Shown here: positions 52,312 through 60,726 of the stretch, piece by piece
Numbering within the stretch: position 1 is the first letter of the stretch
How the letters are laid out: each line of letters begins with the position of its first letter
Position numbers and translations under genes: made by a program
Notes under the pieces: generated by a model
Database searches by the model: none
What the model was told of the DNA's origin: nothing
Seen by the model: only the letters and a program-made list of their open reading frames with translations
Assembly (NCBI GenBank): GCA_031550085.1
Contig: JAVBOY010000007.1
Span: 1 to 64,000 of the forward strand
Length of the DNA stretch: 64,000 nt
Source: UBA4417 sp031550085
GTDB taxonomy: Bacteria; Bacteroidota; Bacteroidia; Bacteroidales; UBA4417
Direction: 5' to 3'

Positions 52312-54857
52312 TGGAAAGCATAAAGAATAACCCGCAATTTTCGGGCTTAACGGATGAAGAAGTAAATTCCCGTATTGCAAGGGACGGATACAATGAATTG
52401 CAGGGAAGTAAATCCCGAAATTTTTGGGCCATCATATTCGGCGTAATAAAGGAACCCATGTTTCTGCTACTCGTGGCATGCGGTACGCTTTACATGGTAC
52501 TCGGAGACATAGAAGAAGGATTTATGCTGTTGGGATTTGTGTTCGTGGTCATGGGTATCGAATTTTATCAGGAACGTAAAAGCGAAAAAGCGCTGGATGC
52601 GCTGAAAGATTTGGCTAGTCCGCGGGCATTGGTTATCCGTAATAACACGGAAATACGCATTCCGGGACGCGAAGTTGTTTGCGACGATGTAATCGTTCTT
52701 CAGGAAGGCGACCGCATACCTGCCGACGCAACCGTTCTTCAAAGCGTCAACCTGTTGGTGGACGAATCGTTGCTTACGGGCGAATCCGTTCCCGTGCGCA
52801 AACACGGTTGGGCGGGTGAATCCTACAATGTACAAGCCGGCGGCGATGACCGGCCTTTTGTTTATTCCGGTTCCATGGTAGTGCAGGGGAACGGGCTTGC
52901 AAAGGTTACCCACACCGGAATGAATACCCAAATCGGAAAAATCGGGAAATCCATCCGTGAGGTGGAAGAATCGCCAAGCCGCTTGAAAAAAGAAATAAAT
53001 TTATTGGTAAAACGCCTGACTTTGGCAGGAGCCATCCTGTTTATTGCGGTCGTTGCTTTATACACCATGACACGGGGCGATTTGTTACAGGGATTCCTGG
53101 CAGGCATTACGCTGGCAATGGCCATGCTGCCCGAAGAATTTCCTGTCGTATTGACGATCTTTATGGCCGTAGGTGCATGGCGTATTTCAAAGAAACGGGT
53201 ATTGACCCGGCAGCCGAACGCCATTGAAATATTAGGTTCGGCAACGGTATTGTGTACTGATAAAACGGGAACGCTGACCGAAAATAAAATGAAAGTTACC
53301 AAGCTGTATAATAAAGAAGCTTATTGGACGGCCAAAGGCACCAGCAATTTTCCCGAAGAATATCACGATATCATCGAATACGGAATCCTATCCAGCCAGG
53401 TCAATCCTTTTGACCCGATGGAAAAAGCGATCAACCGCATCGGCGAATCGTTTCTGAAAGGCACGGAACACTTGCATTCCGATTGGGATATGGTGAAGGA
53501 ATATCCGCTATCCAAAGAACTCTTGGCGATGTCGAGGGTTTTCCGGAGCAAATCGTCGAACCAATTGGTTATTGCCGCCAAAGGAGCGCCTGAAGCCGTT
53601 TTTGAACTTTGCCATTTATCGGACGAAATCCAAAAAAAATATGCCGGCGCCGTACAATCCATGGCTTCGGAAGGGCTACGGGTACTGGGTGTTGCCCGAT
53701 CGAGCGTGCCGGAAAGCAAGTTGCCGGAAATACAACACGATTTCGATTTTGAATTTGTGGGCTTGATCGGCTTGTCCGACCCTATTCGTCCGCAAGTTCC
53801 CCAAGCGGTCAAAGAATGTCACAAAGCCGGAATCCGGGTGATTATGATTACGGGAGATTATCCTGTTACTGCCCAAAATATAGCAAAGGAAATCGGTTTG
53901 CAAAACTATTCCGAATGTATTACAGGTGCGGAATTGGCCGGAATGGACGAAGCCGGATTGAGTGAAAAAATCAAAACGATCGACGTATTTGCAAGGGTTG
54001 TGCCGGAACAGAAGCTAAAAATTGTCAACGCACTGAAACGCAATCACGAAATCGTCGCCATGACGGGTGACGGAGTGAACGATGCACCCGCATTGAAAAC
54101 CGCCAACATCGGCATTGCAATGGGTGAAAAAGGAACGGATGTGGCGCGTGAAGCGTCCGAACTGGTTCTGATGGATGATAATTTCGGCTCTATCGTAGAT
54201 GCGGTTAAGATGGGAAGGCGCATATTCGACAACCTGCAAAAAGCTCTGGGGTACATTTTTGCCATTCACGTGCCGATAGCAGGGTTGTCGCTGATTCCGG
54301 TTCTTTTTTCCGGTTGGCCGCTTATCCTATGGCCTGTACATGTTGTTTTCCTGGAATTGATTATCGACCCGGCCTGTTCGGTTATTTTCGAAGCGGAACA
54401 AGCAGAAAAGAATGTGATGTCGCGCCCGCCACGAAAAATGGACAAAGCATTTTTCGGAAGTAAAAAAATACTCATCAGTTGTTTTCAGGGAATCTGGATA
54501 CTGATCGTCACCTTGGGAGTCTATTTTGTAACGCTCGAGACCGGTTATAATATCGGTGAAGTAAGGGCCATGACTTTTGCTACTTTAATTTTTTCCAATA
54601 TTGCCACCATATTGACCAACCGCTCCTGGGAATCTTCTATTTTTGCCATTTTACGCACACCCAATAAAACGGTCAAATGGGTCGTGGGTGGAGCCGCATT
54701 ATTTATCCTGTTGGTTCTGACGGTTCCGTTTTTGCAACGCTTATTCCAGTTTGCGCCCGTCAGCATTTGGGAAATAGCCATCACGTTTGTTGCCGGAATG
54801 AGTACCATGACTTGGTTTGAGGTATACAAACACTTTTGGTTAAGGATACAGGTTTAG
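52311..54857 (+). CDS. P-type cation-transporting ATPase, Ca2+-type (P2)
   Basis: An 848-aa pump. Order: cation-ATPase N-terminal domain (FSGLTDEEVNSRIARDGYNEL), actuator domain with LLTGESVPVRK, membrane helix M4 with the sequence MLPEEFPVVLTIFMAVGAW, phosphorylation motif CTDKTGTLTEN (Asp317), hinge MTGDGVNDAPALKTANIGIAMG, and a C-terminal block of about six helices. The M4 PEEFP replaces the PEGLP seen in SERCA-type pumps, so the ion specificity may differ from plain Ca2+. The ATG at 52311 is preferred to the GTG at 52308. It overlaps the marR stop by one base. Confidence 0.92.
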   Translation: MESIKNNPQFSGLTDEEVNSRIARDGYNELQGSKSRNFWAIIFGVIKEPMFLLLVACGTLYMVLGDIEEGFMLLGFVFVVMGIEFYQERKSEKALDALKDLASPRALVIRNNTEIRIPGREVVCDDVIVLQEGDRIPADATVLQSVNLLVDESLLTGESVPVRKHGWAGESYNVQAGGDDRPFVYSGSMVVQGNGLAKVTHTGMNTQIGKIGKSIREVEESPSRLKKEINLLVKRLTLAGAILFIAVVALYTMTRGDLLQGFLAGITLAMAMLPEEFPVVLTIFMAVGAWRISKKRVLTRQPNAIEILGSATVLCTDKTGTLTENKMKVTKLYNKEAYWTAKGTSNFPEEYHDIIEYGILSSQVNPFDPMEKAINRIGESFLKGTEHLHSDWDMVKEYPLSKELLAMSRVFRSKSSNQLVIAAKGAPEAVFELCHLSDEIQKKYAGAVQSMASEGLRVLGVARSSVPESKLPEIQHDFDFEFVGLIGLSDPIRPQVPQAVKECHKAGIRVIMITGDYPVTAQNIAKEIGLQNYSECITGAELAGMDEAGLSEKIKTIDVFARVVPEQKLKIVNALKRNHEIVAMTGDGVNDAPALKTANIGIAMGEKGTDVAREASELVLMDDNFGSIVDAVKMGRRIFDNLQKALGYIFAIHVPIAGLSLIPVLFSGWPLILWPVHVVFLELIIDPACSVIFEAEQAEKNVMSRPPRKMDKAFFGSKKILISCFQGIWILIVTLGVYFVTLETGYNIGEVRAMTFATLIFSNIATILTNRSWESSIFAILRTPNKTVKWVVGGAALFILLVLTVPFLQRLFQFAPVSIWEIAITFVAGMSTMTWFEVYKHFWLRIQV

Positions 54858-54867
54858 TTTCTATCGG

Positions 54868-54897
54868 TTTTTGTAAGTATTGGAATATTTACAAAAA
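54868..54897. terminator. AT-rich bidirectional terminator
   Basis: Inverted repeat TTTTTGTAA / TTACAAAAA with a 12-nt loop between convergent genes ending at 54857 (+) and 54928 (-). Both arms can supply a U-tail. Confidence 0.65.
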
Positions 54898-54927
54898 ACA
54901 TCCGGAGTAAAGTATAAACCCTCCTTT

Positions 54928-55302
54928 TCAAAATACATCCGTTTCCAATATTGCCTGAAGCAGTCCGGATACTCTCAATTCCTCAGATTTTATTTTGGAT
55001 AGAACCTGCTTCCCCTTATCGGTCAATGTAAAATACATCTGTCGTTTGTCTTTTTTTCCAAGAATGCGCATGACAAGGTCCTTTTCTTCTACCGAGGCGA
55101 TTACCTTCGAAGTATTCGACGGGGTTAGTCCTAATAAATCACTGAGTTCTCCCGATGATAAGCTCTCCGATTTTTGTAATGAACAGAGGAGCATTCCCTC
55201 GTTAAGGCAGATACCGTAGCATTTCTCGAACTGTTGTTCAAATGCCATGATACTACGCTGAACATCCCTGATTTTACACAATTTTTCCATTTCGGGTAGC
55301 AT
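54928..55302 (-). CDS. Cys-rich MarR family regulator
   Basis: A 124-aa winged-helix protein: SLSSGELSDLLGLTPSNTSKVIASVEEKDLV is the DNA-binding segment and GKKDKRQMYFTLTDKGKQ the wing. The N-terminal 42 residues hold four cysteines (LCKI, KCYGICLN, LLCSL), unusual for a small MarR protein and suggestive of thiol-based sensing. It is the last gene of the redox operon, 5 bp after the thioredoxin stop. The palindrome at 58513-58525 before the first gene of the operon is a candidate target. Confidence 0.85.
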   Translation of the reverse strand: MLPEMEKLCKIRDVQRSIMAFEQQFEKCYGICLNEGMLLCSLQKSESLSSGELSDLLGLTPSNTSKVIASVEEKDLVMRILGKKDKRQMYFTLTDKGKQVLSKIKSEELRVSGLLQAILETDVF

Positions 55303-55307
55303 AACAC

Positions 55308-55775
55308 TTATTTTTTAAGCAACACTTCATCAATCGCTTTTTTAAAATCGGCCTTGCTCATGGCTCCCTGAGCCATTTGCGGTTGTCCATTCATCGGCAC
55401 GAACAGCAACGACGGGATTGAACGGATGCCGAATAAAGCGGCAAGTTCTTGTTCCTTTTCGGTGTCGATTTTATAGATCAAAATGCTGTCGCCGTACTCT
55501 ACGGCAAGTTCCTCCAGAATGGGCGCAATCATCTTACAGGGCCCGCACCAGGACGCATAAAAGTCAATCAACGCAGGTTTTTCTCCCAGATAGTTCCATT
55601 CCGCAGGATTGGCTTCAAAATTTGCCACTTTTGTTAAAAAATCAGCTTTCGTCAATTCGATTGTTTTCATTTTATCTTCCTTTTTATTGTTAGAACTCTT
55701 TGTATGTGCATTGCCGCAGGCAGTAAGCACTATCCCGGCAATCAATACGAAGAACAGGTTATTCACTTTTTTCAT
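55308..55775 (-). CDS. Lipoprotein-type thioredoxin
   Basis: A 155-aa protein with a lipoprotein signal (LFFVLIAGIVLTACGN, lipid-attachment Cys at ~20), a short polar linker, then a full thioredoxin domain with active site FYASWCGPCKMIAP and the cis-Pro loop RSIPSLLF. Exported and membrane-anchored, it would reduce disulfides in the periplasm. A start at the internal Met36 would give a cytosolic form, but the good signal sequence favours 55775. Its first 17 bases overlap the end of the DUF6132 gene. Confidence 0.9.
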   Translation of the reverse strand: MKKVNNLFFVLIAGIVLTACGNAHTKSSNNKKEDKMKTIELTKADFLTKVANFEANPAEWNYLGEKPALIDFYASWCGPCKMIAPILEELAVEYGDSILIYKIDTEKEQELAALFGIRSIPSLLFVPMNGQPQMAQGAMSKADFKKAIDEVLLKK

Positions 55776-55971
55776 TTCCGTTATTTTTAAACAGGCTCAA
55801 CAATAATCCTCCCATAACGGCGCCCCAAAGAGTGCTGTTTACCGGCGATGATGTGATCGGGCAACTGCCGCTGTTGCAGCCGATGAATTTCCAGTAAAGA
55901 AATCCGCCGATGGCTCCCAACAAAATTCCAAACAGGATAAGCCTATGCTTTTTTACTAATTTCGTAATCAT
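55759..55971 (-). CDS. DUF6132 family small membrane protein
   Basis: A 70-aa protein with two membrane helices (HRLILFGILLGAIGGFLYW and STLWGAVMGGLLLSLF) and between them the motif IGCNSGSCPITSSP with two cysteines. The CxxxxC loop is typical of this small Bacteroidetes family, which tends to occur beside thioredoxin or sulfur-relay genes. Function unknown; a membrane thiol relay is plausible. It overlaps the thioredoxin gene and lies 5 bp after the four-domain reductase gene. Confidence 0.85.
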   Translation of the reverse strand: MITKLVKKHRLILFGILLGAIGGFLYWKFIGCNSGSCPITSSPVNSTLWGAVMGGLLLSLFKNNGNEKSE

Positions 55972-55976
55972 TTTTT

Positions 55977-58424
55977 TTATACAAACAGGTTGACATTCGC
56001 ATTTTCGGTACGTTCCATATACGTTGCAACACCTCCGACAGTTATTTCGTCAAGCAGTTCTTCCCGTTGAACGCCCATCACATCCATCGACATCTGGCAG
56101 GCGATAAATTCCACCCCATTGTCCAATGCTTGGCGGCGCAGCGATTCGAGAGAATCGATACCCTTTTGTTTCATGATGTGACGCATCATCCGGTCACCGA
56201 TTCCCAACATGCTCATTTTTGAAAGACGCAGTTTCAGAGAATTTGAAGGCAACATCATCCCAAACATTTTTCCGAAAATATCTTTTTTGACTTTGGGCTT
56301 TGAAATCTTTTTAATAACATTCAATCCCCAGAATGTGAAGAAGATGGTCGTTTTCTGTCCCGTTGCAGCGGCACCATTGGCAAGCACAAATGTAGCAAGC
56401 GCTTTATCCAAATCGTCGCTGAACATAATCAGTGTTTTGGCCTTACCATCGCAGGAGGTCACGACATTGCACGCCTTGGGCGAACCTTTTTCGACGATAA
56501 CGGTGTATTTGCCCTTTTCTTCTAAATTGGATATCAGAATATTACCGGTACTGTTACACCATGCCTGAGCATCACGGGCAAATCCCGCATCGGTTGCCGT
56601 CATCTCGATGCGTTCCCCTTCCCGGATTGAATCGATGGCTTGTTTGATTTTCAGAATGGGGCCGGGGCATTGTAAGCCGCAGGCATCTATTTTCAGTGTT
56701 TCTATTTCTTGCATCCTTCTTTGTGTTTCCATATCGATTTTATCTTCCGCCACGGTGTTGAATTTTTTGTTGGTAATGGGTGCTACCGCCGTCGAGTAGG
56801 TTTTATATCCGCCCGAAAGGTTCTTTGCCTTTTTGAAACCGCGGGCAGCGAGAATTTTCAGCGCCAGATAGCCGCGAAGGCCCACAGCACAGAAAACATA
56901 AATATTTTTATCGGTGGGGATTTCGTTTAAACGGCTGCGCAGCTCATCAAGCGGAATATTCACCGCTCCCGCAATCGAGCCGAAGGAATACTCCGCCGGT
57001 GTGCGGACATCCAGCAGGAATACTTCGTTGCGGTCGGCGCTTTCCACATCGCGCCATGAAACGACCGGCATCGTATTGTTGGCAATGTTATTGGCGACAT
57101 AACCGGCGATGGCAACCGGGTCTTTGGCCGACGAGAACGGCGGGGCATATGCGTGTTCCACTTTCATCAGGTCGTAAATCGTACCGCCGTTTTTAATCAG
57201 CAAAGCGATTTGGTCGATCCGTTTATCCACGCCGTCGTAACCCACGCTTTGCGCTCCGAAGAGTTTTCCGTTCCCGGGATTGAAAGTGAGCTTCAGGGTC
57301 AGCGGCAACGCACCGGGATAATAGCTTGCGTGCGAGGCGGAATGCGTAATCGAACTTGCATGTTCGATTCCCAGCTGTGTAAGGCGTTTTGCCGGCAATC
57401 CCGTAGCAGCGACGGTCATATCAAAAACTTTGGCAATCGAAGTGGCAATGGCGCCTTCGTATTTCGTTGTATTTCCGAATACCATATTGTCCGCTACAAT
57501 ACGCCCCTGGCGGTTAGCCGGATTGGCAAGATAGTTCAGGTAAGGTTTGCCCGTCAACGGATGCGGAAACTCAATGGCATCGCCGACAGCATAAATATCT
57601 TTTACCGACGTTTCCAGATAATCGTCCACCCAAATGCCTCCGGCCTCACCGATTTTTATCCCAGCCGCCGTTGCAAGCGTGATTTCAGGACGAACGCCCA
57701 TGGAAAGGATGACGATATCGGTTGTCAGTGATTCACCGCTTTGGAAAAAAACGTCGATTTTATCCCCTTTCTGTTCGAAACGTTCGACGCTCTGCCCCAG
57801 GAAAAGCGAAACGCCCTTCTGCAAAAGATGTTGGTGGAGATGTGAGGCCATCGAAAAATCGACGGGTGCCATCACCTGATTTCCCATTTCAACCACCGAT
57901 ACATGCGCTCCTGCCGCATGCAAATTTTCGGCCATTTCCAGGCCGATAAAGCCCGCCCCCACAACTACCGCGCTTTCGATCTTACGGGAAGCGAGGTAGT
58001 TTTTTATCCGGTCGGTATCCTCCACGTTGCGAAGCGTAAAAATGCCTTCGCTGTCAATTCCTTTTAACGGCGGGCGAACGGGTGAAGCTCCGGGCGAAAG
58101 CAATAATTTGTCGTAAGGCTCCGTATAGGTAGAAGTATCCGGACGGCAGATCGTTACCGTTTTTTTCAATGTGTCGATGGCTACTGCCTCACTTTCAACC
58201 CTCACATCGATATGAAAGCGGTTGCTGAACGAAGCAGGTGTCTGCAAAAACAGTTTTTCCCGTTCTGCAATCGTGCCTCCAATATAGTAGGGCAATCCAC
58301 AGTTGGCATACGAGATATATTTCCCTTTTTCTAATATAACGATTTCTGCAAACTCGTCCGCCCGGCGTATTCTTGCTGCCGCCGTTGCCCCTCCGGCAAC
58401 CCCTCCGATAATAACGTATTTCAT
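55977..58424 (-). CDS. CoA-disulfide-reductase-like / rhodanese / TusA / DsrE four-domain fusion
   Basis: An 815-aa fusion. Residues 1-~450: pyridine nucleotide-disulfide oxidoreductase (GGVAGGATAAARIRR, ISYANCGLPYYIGG with active Cys42 as in CoA-disulfide and NADH-persulfide reductases, SVKDIYAVGDAIE). About 460-550: rhodanese domain with CAVGLRGY in the active loop. About 575-645: TusA-like domain with DACGLQCPGPILKIKQAI. The last ~150 residues: DsrE2-like domain (MFSDDLDKALATFVLANG ... FIACQMSMDVMGV). All four handle sulfane sulfur, so the protein probably reduces or relays per/polysulfide. A -33/-7 promoter lies just upstream. Confidence 0.93.
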   Translation of the reverse strand: MKYVIIGGVAGGATAAARIRRADEFAEIVILEKGKYISYANCGLPYYIGGTIAEREKLFLQTPASFSNRFHIDVRVESEAVAIDTLKKTVTICRPDTSTYTEPYDKLLLSPGASPVRPPLKGIDSEGIFTLRNVEDTDRIKNYLASRKIESAVVVGAGFIGLEMAENLHAAGAHVSVVEMGNQVMAPVDFSMASHLHQHLLQKGVSLFLGQSVERFEQKGDKIDVFFQSGESLTTDIVILSMGVRPEITLATAAGIKIGEAGGIWVDDYLETSVKDIYAVGDAIEFPHPLTGKPYLNYLANPANRQGRIVADNMVFGNTTKYEGAIATSIAKVFDMTVAATGLPAKRLTQLGIEHASSITHSASHASYYPGALPLTLKLTFNPGNGKLFGAQSVGYDGVDKRIDQIALLIKNGGTIYDLMKVEHAYAPPFSSAKDPVAIAGYVANNIANNTMPVVSWRDVESADRNEVFLLDVRTPAEYSFGSIAGAVNIPLDELRSRLNEIPTDKNIYVFCAVGLRGYLALKILAARGFKKAKNLSGGYKTYSTAVAPITNKKFNTVAEDKIDMETQRRMQEIETLKIDACGLQCPGPILKIKQAIDSIREGERIEMTATDAGFARDAQAWCNSTGNILISNLEEKGKYTVIVEKGSPKACNVVTSCDGKAKTLIMFSDDLDKALATFVLANGAAATGQKTTIFFTFWGLNVIKKISKPKVKKDIFGKMFGMMLPSNSLKLRLSKMSMLGIGDRMMRHIMKQKGIDSLESLRRQALDNGVEFIACQMSMDVMGVQREELLDEITVGGVATYMERTENANVNLFV

Positions 58425-58480
58425 ACCCTAATCTTTAATTTTTATTTTTCAGGAAAAAACTTTCCGTAGAAATCCGAATG

Positions 58481-58512
58481 CAAAAGTATTTTTTACTTTC
58501 CATTAAAACAAA
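58481..58512 (-). promoter_or_regulatory. Bacteroidetes promoter of the redox operon
   Basis: On the minus strand TTTG (58509-58512) and TACTTTTG (58481-58488) are separated by 20 bp, matching the -33/-7 arrangement, 57 bp before the reductase start. Confidence 0.7.
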
Positions 58513-58525
58513 TTTCCAATGGAAA
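58513..58525. promoter_or_regulatory. Operator-like palindrome next to the -33 box
   Basis: TTTCCAATGGAAA, a perfect 6+1+6 palindrome, directly abuts the -33 box. Candidate site of the Cys-rich MarR protein of the same operon. Confidence 0.5.
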
Positions 58526-58574
58526 ATTTATAAAATCATTTTTGATTGTATTCATAACGGGAATTGATTTTTCG

Positions 58575-58877
58575 GATGTAAAAAGACACTCCCGTATATG
58601 CAGCAGGCAGCGGAATCGTAATCCGCAAAGGGTACAATTCTGAGTATGGAAATTTTATAGAGATTCAACACGCTGGCGGTTTTCACTCGTTCTATGCTCA
58701 TTTAAGCAAAACGCTGGTGAATGCGGAGGATTCGGTATGGGTAAGCACATTGCTTGTGTGGGAAACAGCGAATTAACAACGGACTACCACTTGCATTCTA
58801 AAATCAGGAAAGGTAAGCGCTTTTTGAATCCAACTGAATGGTGTTGGTGCTTGTTCGATGTATTAAAAGCCCAATAG
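58575..58877 (+). pseudogene. Broken M23-type peptidase (LysM/NlpD-like) remnant
   Basis: Plus-strand frames spell a degraded peptidase M23 domain. One frame gives TPVYAAGSGIVIRKG ... YGNFIEIQHAGGFHSFYAHL and stops at 58774. A second frame continues with GNSELTTDYHLHSKIRKG and RFLNPTEW to the stop at 58877. YAHLSK and YHLHSKIR are the family's metal/catalytic motifs, so a frameshift around 58740 and loss of the N-terminus inactivated the gene. No upstream start was found. Confidence 0.7.
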
Positions 58878-58924
58878 TTTCAGACAATTTACGGAGAAAT
58901 ACTTGATAAATATTTTATCAGGTG

Positions 58925-59782
58925 TTACCCGCCATGTGTATGGCTGTGGTGCCCACCATAAGAGTTGCCTGTTTCTGCTTCTGTTACTTTGACTGTAAAA
59001 TCGGCAGTATGAACTACATTGCTTGTCCGGAATTGCACCCAAATACGATAAGTATCCATTTCTTTGATAAAAGTCTCAGCATACAGCGAAAAACGGTTAT
59101 CCGAACTGGGGTGAATATGTAAGAAGTTTTTATTCTTTTCACCAATCATCACAATATGAGCCGACGCACCTAAATAATTCTGAATATCGTCTTCTTTTAC
59201 TACTTTCCCTTCTTTTTCAACCGAAATATTCAAAGGCTGGTTTCTGTTGGTCTTAAAATCGTTACCATTTAAAAGTGTAACCTTATAACCGTCTACGTCT
59301 GAAATCAATTTGCTATCTGCCAATTTAATAGCTGCCTCAACACCACCGGAAACATTCACTTCAAATTTTTGCACTTCCCTGGCAGAGCTTTCCGGCTTAA
59401 AATCCATATAAAGCAGATACTTTCCATTATATGGGAATGTTTCAGTTACCACATAAGTTCCATCGGCCTGTTCAGCCGGATGTATATGGTCAAACCAGGA
59501 GAGGTCTTCGTTTACAATAATTAAATGTATTTTCCTCTCATGGCTTGTTTCAATGGATACCAAATGATTGTCTTTCATAATCCTAAATTGAAGGTTTGTT
59601 TCTTTTCCCGCTTCAAGGATTTCAGGAGTTACTGTCAGATTAACAGCTATATTTTGTTTCTCCCCAGAACGTTGTACTAATTCCATACCACATTTAGGAC
59701 ATTTATCTCCTTTGTTGCCTGTTATTTCCGGATGCATCGGGCAAGAATAAACCTGTTCGTTAATCATATTTTTCATATTCAT
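58925..59782 (-). CDS. Heavy-metal-binding-domain protein
   Basis: A 285-aa protein. Residues ~8-35 hold the heavy-metal-binding motif YSCPMHPEITGNKGDKCPKC-GMEL (as found at the start of copper/silver efflux proteins). The rest is beta-rich with DHIHPAEQADGTYVV, FPYNGKYLLYMDF, FLHIHPSSDNRF and a His-rich C-terminus (GGHHSHTHGG). No signal peptide is visible. A role in metal binding or sensing is inferred from the motif and the histidines. The start at 59782 (MNMKNMINEQVY) is used; an earlier in-frame start at 59830 would add 16 residues. The gene lies between the M23 remnant and a DJ-1 family gene, in an AT-richer segment. Confidence 0.75.
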   Translation of the reverse strand: MNMKNMINEQVYSCPMHPEITGNKGDKCPKCGMELVQRSGEKQNIAVNLTVTPEILEAGKETNLQFRIMKDNHLVSIETSHERKIHLIIVNEDLSWFDHIHPAEQADGTYVVTETFPYNGKYLLYMDFKPESSAREVQKFEVNVSGGVEAAIKLADSKLISDVDGYKVTLLNGNDFKTNRNQPLNISVEKEGKVVKEDDIQNYLGASAHIVMIGEKNKNFLHIHPSSDNRFSLYAETFIKEMDTYRIWVQFRTSNVVHTADFTVKVTEAETGNSYGGHHSHTHGG

Positions 59783-59956
59783 ACTTTTTAATTGTTTTAG
59801 CCATAGTATATCCTTTTTATGTCCTGCCAAAAGCCTCTTTCTGGGGCGGTATCATTAATTCCCTTTTCGTTCGCGTAAAACCGCTTTCAAGGCATTCATT
59901 GCATGGATGCTCTTGAGAAATAAGTCTAATTTGCTTTTACGAGATTCGTAAGAGCG

Positions 59957-60631
59957 TTACTTTTTAAGTTCCTTTAACATCGCTTCTCCTACCAATGTAG
60001 CGGACTGAGGATTTTGTCCCGTCACGACCCTTTGGTCGACGGTCACGTGAGGCTGCCAGAGTCCCGATTTTTCAAACTTGGCACCTCTTTCAATCAGTTT
60101 GCTTTCGAGTAGAAACGGCACTACTTTATCGAGCCCTACAGCAACTTCTTCTTCATTGGTAAAACTATTGATTTTCTTCCCATCCACCAGATATTTTCCG
60201 TCGCTCAATTTAATATTTACCAATCCGGCGGGGCCGTGGCATACCGCCGCCGCCACCCCGTTATTCTCGTAGATCGTACGGGCAATTTTCTGTAACTCCG
60301 CATTATCTGCAAAGTCCCACATCGTACCATGTCCTCCGGCATAAAATACGGCGATATAGTCGTCGGGGTTTACGTCCGACGGTTTCATCGTATTTTCAAT
60401 TTTAGTTCTATACTGCGGATTATTCCAAAATTCGTTATTTACCGAATCTTGTAAATCCAACCCGTCAATGGGTGCTTTTCCTCCCTGCGGGCTTATAAAA
60501 TCTATTTCATAACCTGCATCCGCAAGCACTTTCCACGGATGGGAGGCTTCCGACAAATAAAACCCCGTAGTCTTACCCGTGTTGCCGAGTTCGTCGTGGC
60601 TGGTGAGCACAAATACTATTTTCTTTTCCAT
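59957..60631 (-). CDS. DJ-1/PfpI family protein (Hsp31-like)
   Basis: A 224-aa class I glutamine-amidotransferase-like protein. The nucleophile elbow is VAAAVCHGPAGLV (Cys131, His132), with the acidic residue in FYLSEASHPW (Glu28) and AVFYAGGHGTMWDF. This Cys-His-Glu arrangement matches Hsp31-like DJ-1 proteins, reported as glutathione-independent glyoxalases or holdases. The length fits. In front of it, in another frame, is a short lipoprotein signal (60616-60726), so an exported version may have existed. Confidence 0.88.
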   Translation of the reverse strand: MEKKIVFVLTSHDELGNTGKTTGFYLSEASHPWKVLADAGYEIDFISPQGGKAPIDGLDLQDSVNNEFWNNPQYRTKIENTMKPSDVNPDDYIAVFYAGGHGTMWDFADNAELQKIARTIYENNGVAAAVCHGPAGLVNIKLSDGKYLVDGKKINSFTNEEEVAVGLDKVVPFLLESKLIERGAKFEKSGLWQPHVTVDQRVVTGQNPQSATLVGEAMLKELKK

Positions 60632-60726
60632 TCCTTTTGAATTTTTATCCGTTTTTTACCCTGTCCGCAAGCCACAAAAGCAATCACTGCAAACAGACCT
60701 AATAACACAAAAATTATTTTATTCAT
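60616..60726 (-). CDS. Orphan lipoprotein signal peptide
   Basis: A 36-aa frame: MNKIIFVLLGLFAVIAFVAC followed by GQGKKRIKIQKEW. It has a clear lipoprotein signal with Cys at 20, but almost no mature part, and its end overlaps the start of the DJ-1 gene in a different frame. It is either a tiny lipoprotein or the displaced leader of the DJ-1 protein. Confidence 0.4.
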   Translation of the reverse strand: MNKIIFVLLGLFAVIAFVACGQGKKRIKIQKEWKRK

